The notes below the pieces were generated by a model. It worked only from the letters and a program-made list of their open reading frames with translations. It did not search any database and was not told the DNA's origin. Both the position numbers and the translations under genes were made by a program. Positions 1 to 8,760 of a DNA stretch of 64,000 nucleotides are shown here, one piece after another. The stretch is from Paenibacillus mucilaginosus 3016 (GTDB taxonomy: Bacteria > Bacillota > Bacilli > Paenibacillales > NBRC-103111). The stretch is from NCBI RefSeq assembly GCF_000250655.1, contig NC_016935.1, positions 6,404,001 to 6,468,000 on the forward strand. Reading direction: 5' to 3'. Every line of letters starts with the position of its first letter. The first letter of the stretch is position 1.

Positions 1-538
1 CGTCGAACAGTTTTTTGTTATAGACAAGGGCCGAGGAGCTGAAGAGCGGCGCCAGCGCAAAAATCTTGCCGTCCCCCGCCTTCTTGATGCCTTCGATCAC
101 CGCCGGAACGTAATCGCTCGTATCGAACTTGTCCTTGGTGATCATCGGGTCGAGCTGCTTAAGCAGGTTGTTCTCGATCAGCTCGGGCATCTGCTCGAAG
201 TTGACCATGACCACGTCCGGCGGATTCGGACCGGTCATCTTCTCTTTCATCATCTCCATCGGGCTCTTCTGCTTCTCGCCTTCCTTCGGCGGCCCGTACA
301 TCATGCTCTCGTCCATCAGCGGAACCATCTCGATCGTGATGTTCTTGTTCGCAAACTCGTAGAGCTCGGTGAACCGCTGGCGGAACCACTCGTCGTTCGG
401 GCTGTAGCTCATGGTGCCGATGCGCAGGGTGCGCGGGGTTTCATTGTCTTTGCCGCCCTGGTTCATGCAGGCGGCCAGGGGCATCGTCATCAATACGCTG
501 AGGGACAGCAGGGCGCCCCGTTTGATCATGGAATTCAT
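1..538 (-). CDS. Extracellular solute-binding lipoprotein (3' part beyond window)
   Basis: Family 1-type extracellular solute-binding protein, expected to bind a sugar or other solute outside the membrane for an ABC importer. The visible 179 residues start MNSMIKRG and have a hydrophobic signal peptide ending in a lipobox (PLAAC), followed by a low-complexity linker and text typical of the family (MSYSPNDEWFRQRF, VMVNFEQMPELI, ALVYNKKLFD). An AAAGGAG site lies about 8 bases before the ATG. The gene follows the FtsX-type ABC operon on the same strand after 113 bases, so it may be its last gene or have its own promoter. The C-terminal part lies beyond base 1. The substrate cannot be predicted. 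Confidence 0.85.
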   Translation of the reverse strand, partial: MNSMIKRGALLSLSVLMTMPLAACMNQGGKDNETPRTLRIGTMSYSPNDEWFRQRFTELYEFANKNITIEMVPLMDESMMYGPPKEGEKQKSPMEMMKEKMTGPNPPDVVMVNFEQMPELIENNLLKQLDPMITKDKFDTSDYVPAVIEGIKKAGDGKIFALAPLFSSSALVYNKKLFD

Positions 539-651
539 CGGTACAGCTCCTTTATAGGAATGGATATAGATAGAATGGAAGAATCAGAATAAAACCGAAT
601 GATCTGATAGGCGGAGCTTCAACTTGGCAAGGCAGCTTAAGCAGCATGCCT

Positions 652-1524
652 TCACCCGAGCTCCTTCGGGGTCCGGATAATAATCTTCTCGCCGTCGAAC
701 TCCATCGACGCCTTCCCTTCGATACCCAGCGCGGTCAGATAGGCCCTCGGAATCTGCAGCCGCCCCGCCCGGTCCAGAACGACATATTCCTCGTGGACGC
801 CGCCAAGGGCCGCGGCCGCTTCCTGCTCCGCTTCATCGAGGTTCGGATTGCGCTTGATGAACTCCGTGCTCGTCATGCCGTCGCGGATCGCCACCACGCG
901 GTCCACCTTGCCGGCCAGGGCCATATCATGGGTGACGATCACCACCGTCACGCCCAGCTCCCGGTTCAGCCGGCGGAAGATGTCCATGATGAGATCGGAG
1001 GTCCGGGTATCGACCGAGCCCGTCGGCTCGTCGGCGAGCAGCATGGCGGGCCGGTTCGCCAGTGCAATGGCGATCGCCACCCGCTGCTGCTCCCCGCCCG
1101 AGAGCTGCTGCAGCTTGTTGTTCATCCGCCCCCCGAGGCCGACCCACTCGAGGAGCTGCTTGGCGTAAGCCCGGTCATAAGCGCCGCTGAGCATCATCGG
1201 CATCTCCACGTTCTCCAGCGCCGTGAGATACGGCACCAGGTTGCGGGCATTGTTCTGCCAGATGAACCCCACGGTCTTCCGCTTATACTTCACGAGCTCC
1301 TCATCGGAGATCTTGAGCAGGTTCCACTCGCCCACCTGCACCTGCCCGGCGGACGGCCGGTCGAGGCCGCCCAGGATGTTCAGCAGCGTGGATTTGCCGC
1401 TGCCGCTGTTGCCGATAATGGCCATCATCTCGCCCTGAGCGACGGAGATGTTCAGGCCCTGCAGCGCGACGACTTCGATATCGTCGGTTTTGTAGATTTT
1501 GACCAGCCCTTCGCAGTGGATCAT
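652..1524 (-). CDS. ABC exporter ATPase with C-terminal AbrB-like domain
   Basis: ATP-binding subunit of the MacB/LolD class, 290 residues. Visible motifs are Walker A GNSGSGKS (38-45), the signature LSGGEQQ and Walker B LLADEPTGSVD. It should power the FtsX-type permease encoded just upstream, whose stop codon is 5 bases away and whose end carries the ribosome site GGAGAGGTGAG. Unusually, about 45 residues follow the ATPase fold and read like an AbrB/SpoVT swapped-hairpin segment (VVLDRAGRLQIPRAYL, then FDGEKIIIRTP). Typical ATPases of this class are about 225-250 residues. The extra domain could be a dimerisation or DNA-binding element; that is inference from motif resemblance. Confidence 0.9.
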   Translation of the reverse strand: MIHCEGLVKIYKTDDIEVVALQGLNISVAQGEMMAIIGNSGSGKSTLLNILGGLDRPSAGQVQVGEWNLLKISDEELVKYKRKTVGFIWQNNARNLVPYLTALENVEMPMMLSGAYDRAYAKQLLEWVGLGGRMNNKLQQLSGGEQQRVAIAIALANRPAMLLADEPTGSVDTRTSDLIMDIFRRLNRELGVTVVIVTHDMALAGKVDRVVAIRDGMTSTEFIKRNPNLDEAEQEAAAALGGVHEEYVVLDRAGRLQIPRAYLTALGIEGKASMEFDGEKIIIRTPKELG

Positions 1525-1528
1525 GGAC

Positions 1529-4459
1529 TCACCTCTCCTCTCCGAGCTTCACGGCCTGATGCACGCGCAGGCGCCGGATATGCAGCAGGAGCAGCATCGC
1601 TCCGGTCAGCATCATGACGCCGACCACGATATACAGCTGGCTCGTATCCCGGGTATCGAAGATGACCCGGAACGGCGGCACCTGCGTCTTCACGTTCTCC
1701 GCCGTCTGCAGGAACGGCAGGAAGAGATAGCTCGTGAGCTTGCCGATCCCGAAGCCGAGTCCGATCGCGAGGCCCGCCGTGAAGATTTGCTCGAGAAGGA
1801 GCATCCCGGTCAGCTGCCGGCGCGAGAGACCCATGGCCCGCAGCACGCCGAACTGGACGACACGCGAAGACAGGTTGAAGAACCAATACAGAATGTATCC
1901 GATCAGGGAGACGAGCGCCGAGACCAGGAAGCCGAGGCTCAGAATGCCGAAGACGCCGCCGCGGGCCGGATGCTTCTTCTGGGTGATAAGCTCGTTGCGC
2001 ACATCCTTGACCGTGGCAATCCCCACCTTCTTGGCGCTGAGCGCCTCAAGCAGCGGAGCCACCTTCGCCCCGTCCTCCATCTTCAGCCACACATCATACG
2101 GCGTAACCGGGGATTGGTCGAACACATAATCGAGGTTCGCGATGAAAAACGGCATCTCATCCGGATACTGGCTCGGCCAGTACGGTACAGCGGCCACGAC
2201 GATGAACTCGACGGGCTGCTGTGAGATCGTGATGCTGAGCAGGTCGCCCGGCTTCAGGTGATGCTTCTCCGCGAAGGACTCCGGGATAATCACCGCCTGC
2301 TCGTATTCCCCGAGCAGATTCAGATAGTTGTTCGGATGCGTCTTGAACAGGTCGGGCCGGAACCACGCCACCTCGGCGAAGTCCACGTTGTCGATGCCCA
2401 TGAGCATGCCCTGCCCGAGCGTCTTGCCCGAGAGCACGACATTGCCCTTCGTGGTCAGCACACGGGCCGCATGCTTCACGCCCTCGAGCTCGCGGAACAC
2501 GGCGAACGGCGGCTCGATGTAGCGCATCTTCACCTGCGTGTTCTCGCCGCCTCCTTGCCCTCCGGACTGGCCTCCGCCCGGCCCGCCCTGTCCGCCTTGG
2601 CCTCCCTGACCGCCGGAGCCGCCCTGCTGGCCCTGGCCGCCGCCCTGTCCCTGCCCTTGTCCTTGCCCGCCGGTCTGCGGTGCGGTCGGCAGCTCCAGCG
2701 GCACGGCCTCCCACTCCGCCCGCACGATCACATCGGTGCCGTAGGCATAATGGATGCGGTCGGTGGAGTTCAGGTCGATGGTCCGCGCCGCGGAGGCGTT
2801 ATACACGCCCAGCCCCAGGGTAAGAATCAGGAGCAGCATGAGAGGATAATAAGCGGTGGACGAGCGCGAGAGCTGCGTCAGTGTCAAATAGACCGGCACC
2901 GGCAGCAGCCGCTTGCCGAGCCAGTTGCCGAAACGCAGCAGCCAAGGGAACACCCGCAGGAAGAACAGGCCGAGCGCGATGATCGACAGGGCCGGAATGA
3001 AGAAGAGCAGCGGATGCACCGACAGCTGGTCGGTCGTCATCCCCGTGGCGCGGAACAGGTCCTGCCGCTGGGCGAACAGGTAATACCCGTAGCCGACGAG
3101 CCCGAGCAGCAGCACGTCGAGGAACCAGCGCTGCCAGAAGGGCTTGCGGTCCGAGCGGGCCAGCTGCTGCTTATACGAGACGATGGACGCCCGCGCGTAG
3201 ACGACCGCAGGAATGACACTGGCCAGCAGCGCGATCACTACCGCGGCCGCCCCGTAGAGCAGCGCTTCAGCAGAGACGCCGACCGGCACGTCCTTGCGGT
3301 CGACGAAGGTCAGGAAGCCGCTGGACGAGCCGATGCTCTTGGCCATGAACCAGCCGAGCATCGGACCGAGCGCCATCGCCGCTCCGCCGAGCAGCAGGCC
3401 TTCGAGAAGATAAATCCAGATAATCTGCCCCGTGCTGCCGCCCCGGCTGCGGATCACCGCAATGACGGTCCGCTGCCGGTCCAGCGACTGGCGGGCGTTC
3501 ATCACGATGTAGTAGAATACCATCGCGATCATCGGTGCCGCCAGGGTGAAGAGCAGCAGCTGCAGCTGCAGGCTCTGGACCTTGAACTCCTGCAGGAGCT
3601 GAATGAACGACACGTCCACCCGGGTGTTCTTCAGCTTCTGGAAGAGCACGATGTCCAGGCGCTCGAGCTTTGATTCGAGCGGCGACAAGTCGCTCGTCTG
3701 AATATTCTTCAGGTCGAACGCGTAATACCAGTTCGCCAGGTTGAGGGGGATCTTTTTGTTCTTCAGGATGTAGTCCTGGAAGCCCGCCTCGCTCATGAAG
3801 AAGGTGCCGAGCAGCCCCTCCATTCCCTGGTACCAGTACGGATCGCCTTCGTTCTTCGGCTTGAAGGCACCCGCGATCTTCACCTTGACCGGCGCAATGC
3901 CGCCTCCTCCGGAGATCGGATAGATGAAAACGTCGCCGATATGCATATCGGCCCGGTACAGGGCCTCTTCGAGCAGCGCCACCTCGATGACGCCTCCCTG
4001 CGGCTGCTCCGCAGGCCACTGGCCCAGCGTCAGCTCGGCCTGCTCCTGCAGGCCGTTCTGCGCCATGAGCGTCATCTGCCTCCGCTTGCTCGGATCGACC
4101 TTCGACGTGTCCTCCGGCGTCAGCTGCGAGGCGCGGATCGACAGGCTCCGCACGTAGGCTGTATAAGGAAAGGCGATCTCCGCGGGAAGCTCCTCCCGGA
4201 TATAGCGGTCCACCTCCTCGAAGGCCGCCACATCCGCCTTCTCGCTGCCCGTCGCCTGATACCGCGCCATCACCGAGCCGGCCGGCAGGCCGCTGCTCTT
4301 CTCCTCGAGCGACTTCGCCACCACCCGCTTCAGCGACCCGTCGGCATACATCGGAATCGAGGTGGTGAAGGCGACGGCCATAATCAGGCCGGCCAGCGTG
4401 CTGAGCGTCAGCCAGCGCGTATTCCACATCTTACGGAGCAGAAACCTCAGCATCAGCAT
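1529..4459 (-). CDS. Large FtsX-family ABC permease with Gly/Gln-rich extracellular loop
   Basis: Membrane subunit of 976 residues with two FtsX-type permease halves. One transmembrane segment lies at about 14-35, a large extracellular domain follows, then a block of helices at about 300-560, a second extracellular domain, and a final helix cluster at about 835-965 including the FtsX-like stretch VVQFGVLRAMGLSRRQL. Near residue 575-625 is a low-complexity loop made almost only of Gly, Gln and Ser, predicted to lie outside the cell. The start overlaps the adaptor stop (TGATG), so the two are translationally coupled. The family includes MacB-like exporters and lipoprotein or peptide extruders; the substrate is unknown. 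Confidence 0.88.
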   Translation of the reverse strand: MLMLRFLLRKMWNTRWLTLSTLAGLIMAVAFTTSIPMYADGSLKRVVAKSLEEKSSGLPAGSVMARYQATGSEKADVAAFEEVDRYIREELPAEIAFPYTAYVRSLSIRASQLTPEDTSKVDPSKRRQMTLMAQNGLQEQAELTLGQWPAEQPQGGVIEVALLEEALYRADMHIGDVFIYPISGGGGIAPVKVKIAGAFKPKNEGDPYWYQGMEGLLGTFFMSEAGFQDYILKNKKIPLNLANWYYAFDLKNIQTSDLSPLESKLERLDIVLFQKLKNTRVDVSFIQLLQEFKVQSLQLQLLLFTLAAPMIAMVFYYIVMNARQSLDRQRTVIAVIRSRGGSTGQIIWIYLLEGLLLGGAAMALGPMLGWFMAKSIGSSSGFLTFVDRKDVPVGVSAEALLYGAAAVVIALLASVIPAVVYARASIVSYKQQLARSDRKPFWQRWFLDVLLLGLVGYGYYLFAQRQDLFRATGMTTDQLSVHPLLFFIPALSIIALGLFFLRVFPWLLRFGNWLGKRLLPVPVYLTLTQLSRSSTAYYPLMLLLILTLGLGVYNASAARTIDLNSTDRIHYAYGTDVIVRAEWEAVPLELPTAPQTGGQGQGQGQGGGQGQQGGSGGQGGQGGQGGPGGGQSGGQGGGENTQVKMRYIEPPFAVFRELEGVKHAARVLTTKGNVVLSGKTLGQGMLMGIDNVDFAEVAWFRPDLFKTHPNNYLNLLGEYEQAVIIPESFAEKHHLKPGDLLSITISQQPVEFIVVAAVPYWPSQYPDEMPFFIANLDYVFDQSPVTPYDVWLKMEDGAKVAPLLEALSAKKVGIATVKDVRNELITQKKHPARGGVFGILSLGFLVSALVSLIGYILYWFFNLSSRVVQFGVLRAMGLSRRQLTGMLLLEQIFTAGLAIGLGFGIGKLTSYLFLPFLQTAENVKTQVPPFRVIFDTRDTSQLYIVVGVMMLTGAMLLLLHIRRLRVHQAVKLGEER

Positions 4460-5607
4460 CAGCGGCCCACTACTTTCTGTCCCGGGGTCAGGCCCTTCAG
4501 GATCTCCACATCCGTGGCCGTCTGCTGGCCGATCTCCACATCCACCTCGCGCTTCGAGCCCTTCTCGTCCACAACCTGGACATAGTTGCGTCCGGCATAC
4601 GAGCGCAGCGCCGCCGCCGGAATCGTCACGGCATTCTCCTTGCGCTGCGTGATGATCTGCACGCTGAGCGGCCGGCCGCGGTCAAGTCCCTGCGGGAACT
4701 CGTCGAGGGCGACCAGCAGGTAGTTGTCGATCGAGTCGGGCTTCGAGTCCCCGCTGCCGCCGCTCTGGCCTTCCCCGCCCCCGCCGGACGCATCCTCGTC
4801 CTTCGGGGCCGGCAGGCGCAGCACCTTGCCCTTGTGCTGTCCGGCAGCGTTGATATCGACGACCGCTTCCATACCGACGGCGACCTTCTTGAGATCGTCC
4901 GAGGAGATCGTCGCGGCCACCGTCAGCTGCGACAGGTCGGCGATCTTCGCTACGGCGTCATAGGCCTTGGCCGTGTCGCCCTTCTTGAGATACACGGATA
5001 CGATCGTGCCGCTGTAAGGCGCCGTCAGCTTCGCGCCGGCGATCGTCTTCTCCAGCTTGTTCAGCTCCTCGCGCTTCAGCTCGAAGTCGATCTTGGCCTT
5101 CTCCAGCTCCTCGGAGGTCAGCTCGTCGGCCTTGCGCAGCGATTCGATCATCGTGAGCTCGTCCTTGCGGGTCTGCAGCTGTTTCTGCTTCAACTGGCTC
5201 TCCTGCTCGGTCACGTCCAGCTCCGCGATGACCTGCCCGGCCTGCACCTGGTCGCCCGTCTTCACGGCAATGCTCTTGATGCGCCGGTTGTCTTCATCCG
5301 TGAAGTACAGGTCCTCCTCCACGGTCGCCATCAGCTTGCCGGAGCCCCTTACCTTCGTCTCAAGCGTCTGCGTCTTCACCTCATACTCCGGCTTCTTCGA
5401 CAGCTGCGGAGGCTTGATCTCCGGCAGCACTTCTTCTTCGGCCTCCTTCGGCAGCAGGGAACAGCCGGATGTCAGCATCAGCGCGCCGGCCAAGAAACCG
5501 ATGAGCAGCCTCCGGCTTCCTTGAAGGCCCGGGGCGCTTTTCGGCGCCTGTCCCCGTTCAGCCCGCATCCCTGCCGACGAATTTTCCATCCACCATTTCG
5601 AATACAC
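4459..5607 (-). CDS. HlyD/MacA-type periplasmic adaptor lipoprotein
   Basis: Membrane-fusion-type adaptor for an ABC exporter. The N-terminus has a long positively charged region, a hydrophobic stretch and a lipobox (LMLTSGC), so it should be lipid-anchored outside the membrane. A lipoyl/barrel-sandwich half (IKSIAVKTGDQVQAGQVIAEL), a coiled-coil hairpin rich in Lys and Glu, and the returning half (KLTAPYSGTIVSVYLKKGD) follow. A Gly/Ser-rich insert sits before the beta-barrel domain, echoing the Gly-rich loop of the permease. A GTG at 5607 sits 9 bases after GGAGG and is my preferred start; TTG 5616, ATG 5589 and ATG 5568 are alternatives. The gene overlaps the upstream ATPase. Confidence 0.85.
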   Translation of the reverse strand: MYSKWWMENSSAGMRAERGQAPKSAPGLQGSRRLLIGFLAGALMLTSGCSLLPKEAEEEVLPEIKPPQLSKKPEYEVKTQTLETKVRGSGKLMATVEEDLYFTDEDNRRIKSIAVKTGDQVQAGQVIAELDVTEQESQLKQKQLQTRKDELTMIESLRKADELTSEELEKAKIDFELKREELNKLEKTIAGAKLTAPYSGTIVSVYLKKGDTAKAYDAVAKIADLSQLTVAATISSDDLKKVAVGMEAVVDINAAGQHKGKVLRLPAPKDEDASGGGGEGQSGGSGDSKPDSIDNYLLVALDEFPQGLDRGRPLSVQIITQRKENAVTIPAAALRSYAGRNYVQVVDEKGSKREVDVEIGQQTATDVEILKGLTPGQKVVGR

Positions 5608-6400
5608 GGTCGGCAACCTCCATTATGGTCTGATCATGTGTTGTCATGCAGATGGTCGTACGCTCGGTGCGGATGATCTCCCGGAACACCGCCATCACCT
5701 GAGCGCCCATCTGCGAATCCAGCTCGGCCGTCGGCTCATCGGCCAGCAGCAGGCTCGGCTTGTGGGCAATCGCCTTCGCGATCGCCACCCGCTGCTGCTC
5801 CCCGCCGGACAGCTCGAAGGGACGGTGATGCATCCGCTTCGTCAGTCCCACAAGCTCCAGACAGTGGGCGATTCTCCCCTTCCACTGGCTTCTCGGCACA
5901 CCGGCCATGCGCAGCGACAGCTCCACGTTCTCCCAAGCGGACAAGAGGGGCATTAAGGCAAACGATTGAAAAATAAAACCGATATCCTGTCTTCGTATGT
6001 ACGTCCGCTTGTCGTCGCTGCTGCTGTGAAACGGGTGGCCCTTGAACAGGATCTCTCCCCGGTTCGGCTGGTCCAGCCCCCCAATGAGATTCAGCAGTGT
6101 CGTCTTGCCGGAACCGGAACGGCCCTTGAGCATCACCAACTGGAGCGGATACAGCTCCATGTTGATGCCTTTGAGCACATGAAGCGTATCCCCTCCTACG
6201 GAAAAAGAACGCTCCACCCCTCTGACGGTGAGCAGCGGCGTGCTCGTGTCCACCTCCGGAAGCTCCCGATCCTCCGCCACGGCAGCTGCCAATGCCCCGC
6301 CGTCCGGGTTCTCCCCGGCTGCTTCCGCCGTCCCCGCTGCGGCCGCCGAAGGCTCGCCGGGCACTGCTGCAGATGCTTTTCTCCGCAGCCAAGACATCAT
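5558..6400 (-). CDS. ABC exporter ATPase (MacB/LolD class)
   Basis: First gene of the export operon, 280 residues. The ATG at 6400 was chosen because GGAGGAGG lies 6 bases upstream; longer readings would add an arginine-rich stretch without a ribosome site. The first 50 residues are Ala/Gly/Pro-rich and outside the fold. Walker A is GRSGSGKT (93-100), followed by LSGGEQQ, LLLADEPTAELDSQ and the H-loop THD. Together with the second ATPase, the operon supplies two different nucleotide-binding subunits for one double permease, which suggests an asymmetric pair. That pairing is inference from operon order. Confidence 0.9.
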   Translation of the reverse strand: MMSWLRRKASAAVPGEPSAAAAGTAEAAGENPDGGALAAAVAEDRELPEVDTSTPLLTVRGVERSFSVGGDTLHVLKGINMELYPLQLVMLKGRSGSGKTTLLNLIGGLDQPNRGEILFKGHPFHSSSDDKRTYIRRQDIGFIFQSFALMPLLSAWENVELSLRMAGVPRSQWKGRIAHCLELVGLTKRMHHRPFELSGGEQQRVAIAKAIAHKPSLLLADEPTAELDSQMGAQVMAVFREIIRTERTTICMTTHDQTIMEVADRVFEMVDGKFVGRDAG

Positions 6401-6534
6401 CACAATCCTCCTCCGTCTTCTCCTTGTGCACGGGGTACCGCGCTCCAAAGACAGCCGCAGCGCAAGGGCTCGTGCCCCTTTAGCTCTGTGCAGGCTGTCT
6501 ATGAATCTGGGGAAATGACAAATTGTTACAGCAC

Positions 6535-6562
6535 TAATAGAATAGACGGGCGCCGCCGATAA
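6535..6562 (+). promoter_or_regulatory. SigD-like flagellar/chemotaxis promoter
   Basis: A perfect SigD -10 element, GCCGATAA, lies at 6555-6562, with a weaker TAAT/AATA box 15-16 bases upstream in place of the TAAA consensus. It lies 93 bases before a chemotaxis receptor, the expected target of this sigma factor. Confidence 0.55.
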
Positions 6563-6654
6563 AAGGTTACATGAGCACGGAAAATTTTTTGGCTGGATTT
6601 TCCTTTTAGTGAAAAACGGAATTTACATATGACACCGAAGGAGTGCACTAGAAT

Positions 6655-7926
6655 ATGAACGCAAACAAAGAAATTAGGAAAACATTGGTGAAGTATTGTC
6701 TCCGGACCTTCGCCCAGGGCGTATCGATCGGCGCCGCCGCCGTACTTGTCAACGGACTCTTCACCGGGGAGGAGCTGCTCTCCCTGGAGAACCTCGGCAT
6801 TCTGCTGCTGGTCGGACTCGGCACAACGGTCGTCGGCGTATCCAACTTCATGGCTTACGCCAAACCGTTCCGTGAGATCGAAGGCTTCATCTCCACCATT
6901 GCCAAGGGCGATCTGACGCAGGATATCCGCCTCGACCAGCTCGGTTCGCTGAAGCGCTTCGGCATACCGATGAACGGCATGCGGGAAGCCCTGCAGAAGC
7001 TGGTCTCCGAGGTCAAGCTGACGTCGGACCAGGTTCAGGCTTCGATCGATGTGGTACAGCGTCAGATGGAGAGCACGCGAAGCGACTATGCCCTGATTCT
7101 GCAGAACCTGCAGACGATGGACAGCGGCATGCGCACCCAATCGGTCGCGGCCGCCGAAAGCGCCAAGGCCGTCGATGAGATGGCTCAGGGCATTCTCCGG
7201 ATCGCGGAGACGTCCACTTCCGCCTCGACGGAAGCCGCGGAAGCGGCCGTCTCGGCCGTCCGGTCCCGGGAAGACCTCTCCGGCATGAACGCGCAGATGG
7301 GACGCATCCGCGAATCGTTCGGCACGCTGACGGCAACCATCCACGAGCTCGTCGGCCGTACGCAGGAAATCAGCGGCTTCATCCAGTCGATCCGCGGCAT
7401 CTCCGAGCAGACGAACATGCTGGCGCTCAATGCCGGCATCGAGGCGGCCCGCGCCGGCGAGCAGGGCAAAGGCTTTGCGGTGGTCGCCAGCGAAATCCGC
7501 AAGCTTGCGACGCAATCGGGCGATTCCGCCCAGAAGATCGGCGACGTGATCGGACAGATCCGCACGAATTCGGAGCAGGCTTCGAGCGCGATGCAGCTCT
7601 CCGAGCAGGAAATCTCCCGCGGCCTGTCGGTCGTCGCCTCGACGGAAATGACGATCCGCCGCATTCTTGAAGCGTTCGAGCATATCAATGACCAGATCCG
7701 CGAAATGTCCGCGGTCGGCGAGCAGATGGCTGCAGGCAGCGAGGAAGTCGCCGCCACGGTGGACAACATGGCCGGGACCGCCCGCCACTCCGCACAGGGC
7801 ATCTCCCAGATCGTGAAGCTGACCGACAATGTGCAGGGCAGCATGGATGAAGTCAGCGGTGCAGCCGAACGCCTCGAGCACATGGGCGGCAAGCTCAGCG
7901 AGCTCATGAACCGGTTTAAGGTGTAA
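6655..7926 (+). CDS. Methyl-accepting chemotaxis protein without an extracellular sensor domain
   Basis: Chemoreceptor of 423 residues that should relay a signal to CheA/CheW. The highly conserved hairpin tip is present at about residues 247-287 (ISEQTNMLALNAGIEAARAG, then GKGFAVVASEIRKLA). Two hydrophobic segments near residues 20-40 and 45-65 are separated by only a few residues, so there is almost no outside loop; a cytoplasmic linker follows. It probably senses a signal in or near the membrane, such as energy state or a partner protein. AAGGAG precedes the ATG. The gene has its own SigD-like promoter and a terminator. Confidence 0.93.
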   Translation: MNANKEIRKTLVKYCLRTFAQGVSIGAAAVLVNGLFTGEELLSLENLGILLLVGLGTTVVGVSNFMAYAKPFREIEGFISTIAKGDLTQDIRLDQLGSLKRFGIPMNGMREALQKLVSEVKLTSDQVQASIDVVQRQMESTRSDYALILQNLQTMDSGMRTQSVAAAESAKAVDEMAQGILRIAETSTSASTEAAEAAVSAVRSREDLSGMNAQMGRIRESFGTLTATIHELVGRTQEISGFIQSIRGISEQTNMLALNAGIEAARAGEQGKGFAVVASEIRKLATQSGDSAQKIGDVIGQIRTNSEQASSAMQLSEQEISRGLSVVASTEMTIRRILEAFEHINDQIREMSAVGEQMAAGSEEVAATVDNMAGTARHSAQGISQIVKLTDNVQGSMDEVSGAAERLEHMGGKLSELMNRFKV

Positions 7927-7977
7927 GCAGCCTGCGCAAGCAATCCGCAGAGTACCCGAGCACCCTTATGGCACGGC

Positions 7978-8017
7978 AAAAACCCCCTCCGCTCTCTCCA
8001 GAGCGAAGGGGGTTTTG
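7978..8017. terminator. Bidirectional intrinsic terminator
   Basis: The arms AAAACCCCCTCCGCTCT and AGAGCGAAGGGGGTTTT pair with one mismatch across a short loop, and T or A runs flank both sides. It serves the chemoreceptor (plus) and dnaD (minus), which converge here. Confidence 0.85.
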
Positions 8018-8038
8018 TGTGTTTTGACTGCGAATCAA

Positions 8039-8722
8039 TTAACGCGAGCGGAACTTCTGCGAATGCTCCTTCGCCTGTTCCACGCTCGTGATGCGGTTGC
8101 GCTGCCACTCGAGCAGGATCCGGTCGATATACCGGAAATGCACTTTGCCGGCGAAGACCGCTTCCTTGAGCCCGGCGAGTATCAGCTCCTCCGGATGCCC
8201 ATCCTTGTCTAGCCAGCCGGCGATCGATTCGAGCTCCATCGGCGTCAGCGGACGGCCGAACTCCTTCTCGAAGATCGTGAACACGTCCCTGCTCCCCGCC
8301 CCCGGAGCGGCGCCAGGCCGGATGCGCCTCGCGGCCTTCTCCTCCTGGAGATCCTCCAGCCGGCACTCCGCAAGACGCTCCAGGAGCGGAGTCCAGTTGT
8401 ACTTCTCGCTGTGGACGCCGGAGGCCGGATCCATCTCTTCGTCGATCTGCAGCAGCCCTTCTTTAAGCAGCTTCTGCAGCGCAGCGATGACCTTCTCCGG
8501 CGGCAGCGACATCCTCGACTGAATCTCTTCGAGCGTCGGGAAATCCTTCTGCTCCTTCTGCTTGAAGGCCATGACATGCAGGATCAGCATGACCTCCGCT
8601 TCCTGCAGGCGCAGGCGCGAGTAATACTGCAGGAGCCAGTAAGGCACATCCACCTGTCCGTCCTGCCAACCGAGAAGAAGCGCTGCTGACAGTTCCTTAT
8701 TCGTTCCCTGACTTGATCTCAT
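8039..8722 (-). CDS. dnaD: DnaD replication-initiation protein
   Basis: Primosome component of low-GC Gram-positive bacteria that acts with DnaB and DnaI to load the replicative helicase. The 227 residues have the N-terminal winged-helix region (VPYWLLQYYSRLRLQEAEVMLILHV, split here as a helix pair) and the C-terminal DnaB/DnaD domain (FTIFEKEFGRPLTPMELESI ending in FRYIDRILLEWQRNRI). Length matches the family at about 230. It lies just after asnS with 38 bases between them, the same order as in Bacillus, and ends at a strong terminator, so the two are probably co-transcribed. Confidence 0.93.
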   Translation of the reverse strand: MRSSQGTNKELSAALLLGWQDGQVDVPYWLLQYYSRLRLQEAEVMLILHVMAFKQKEQKDFPTLEEIQSRMSLPPEKVIAALQKLLKEGLLQIDEEMDPASGVHSEKYNWTPLLERLAECRLEDLQEEKAARRIRPGAAPGAGSRDVFTIFEKEFGRPLTPMELESIAGWLDKDGHPEELILAGLKEAVFAGKVHFRYIDRILLEWQRNRITSVEQAKEHSQKFRSR

Positions 8723-8760
8723 ACCGAGCCCCTCTCCCTTTCCTATGCCGACAGCGGGAC

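Noticed and set aside
646..1617. Plus-strand frame opposite the second ABC ATPase
   Set aside because: Arg/His/Pro-rich antisense translation of a clear ATPase gene.
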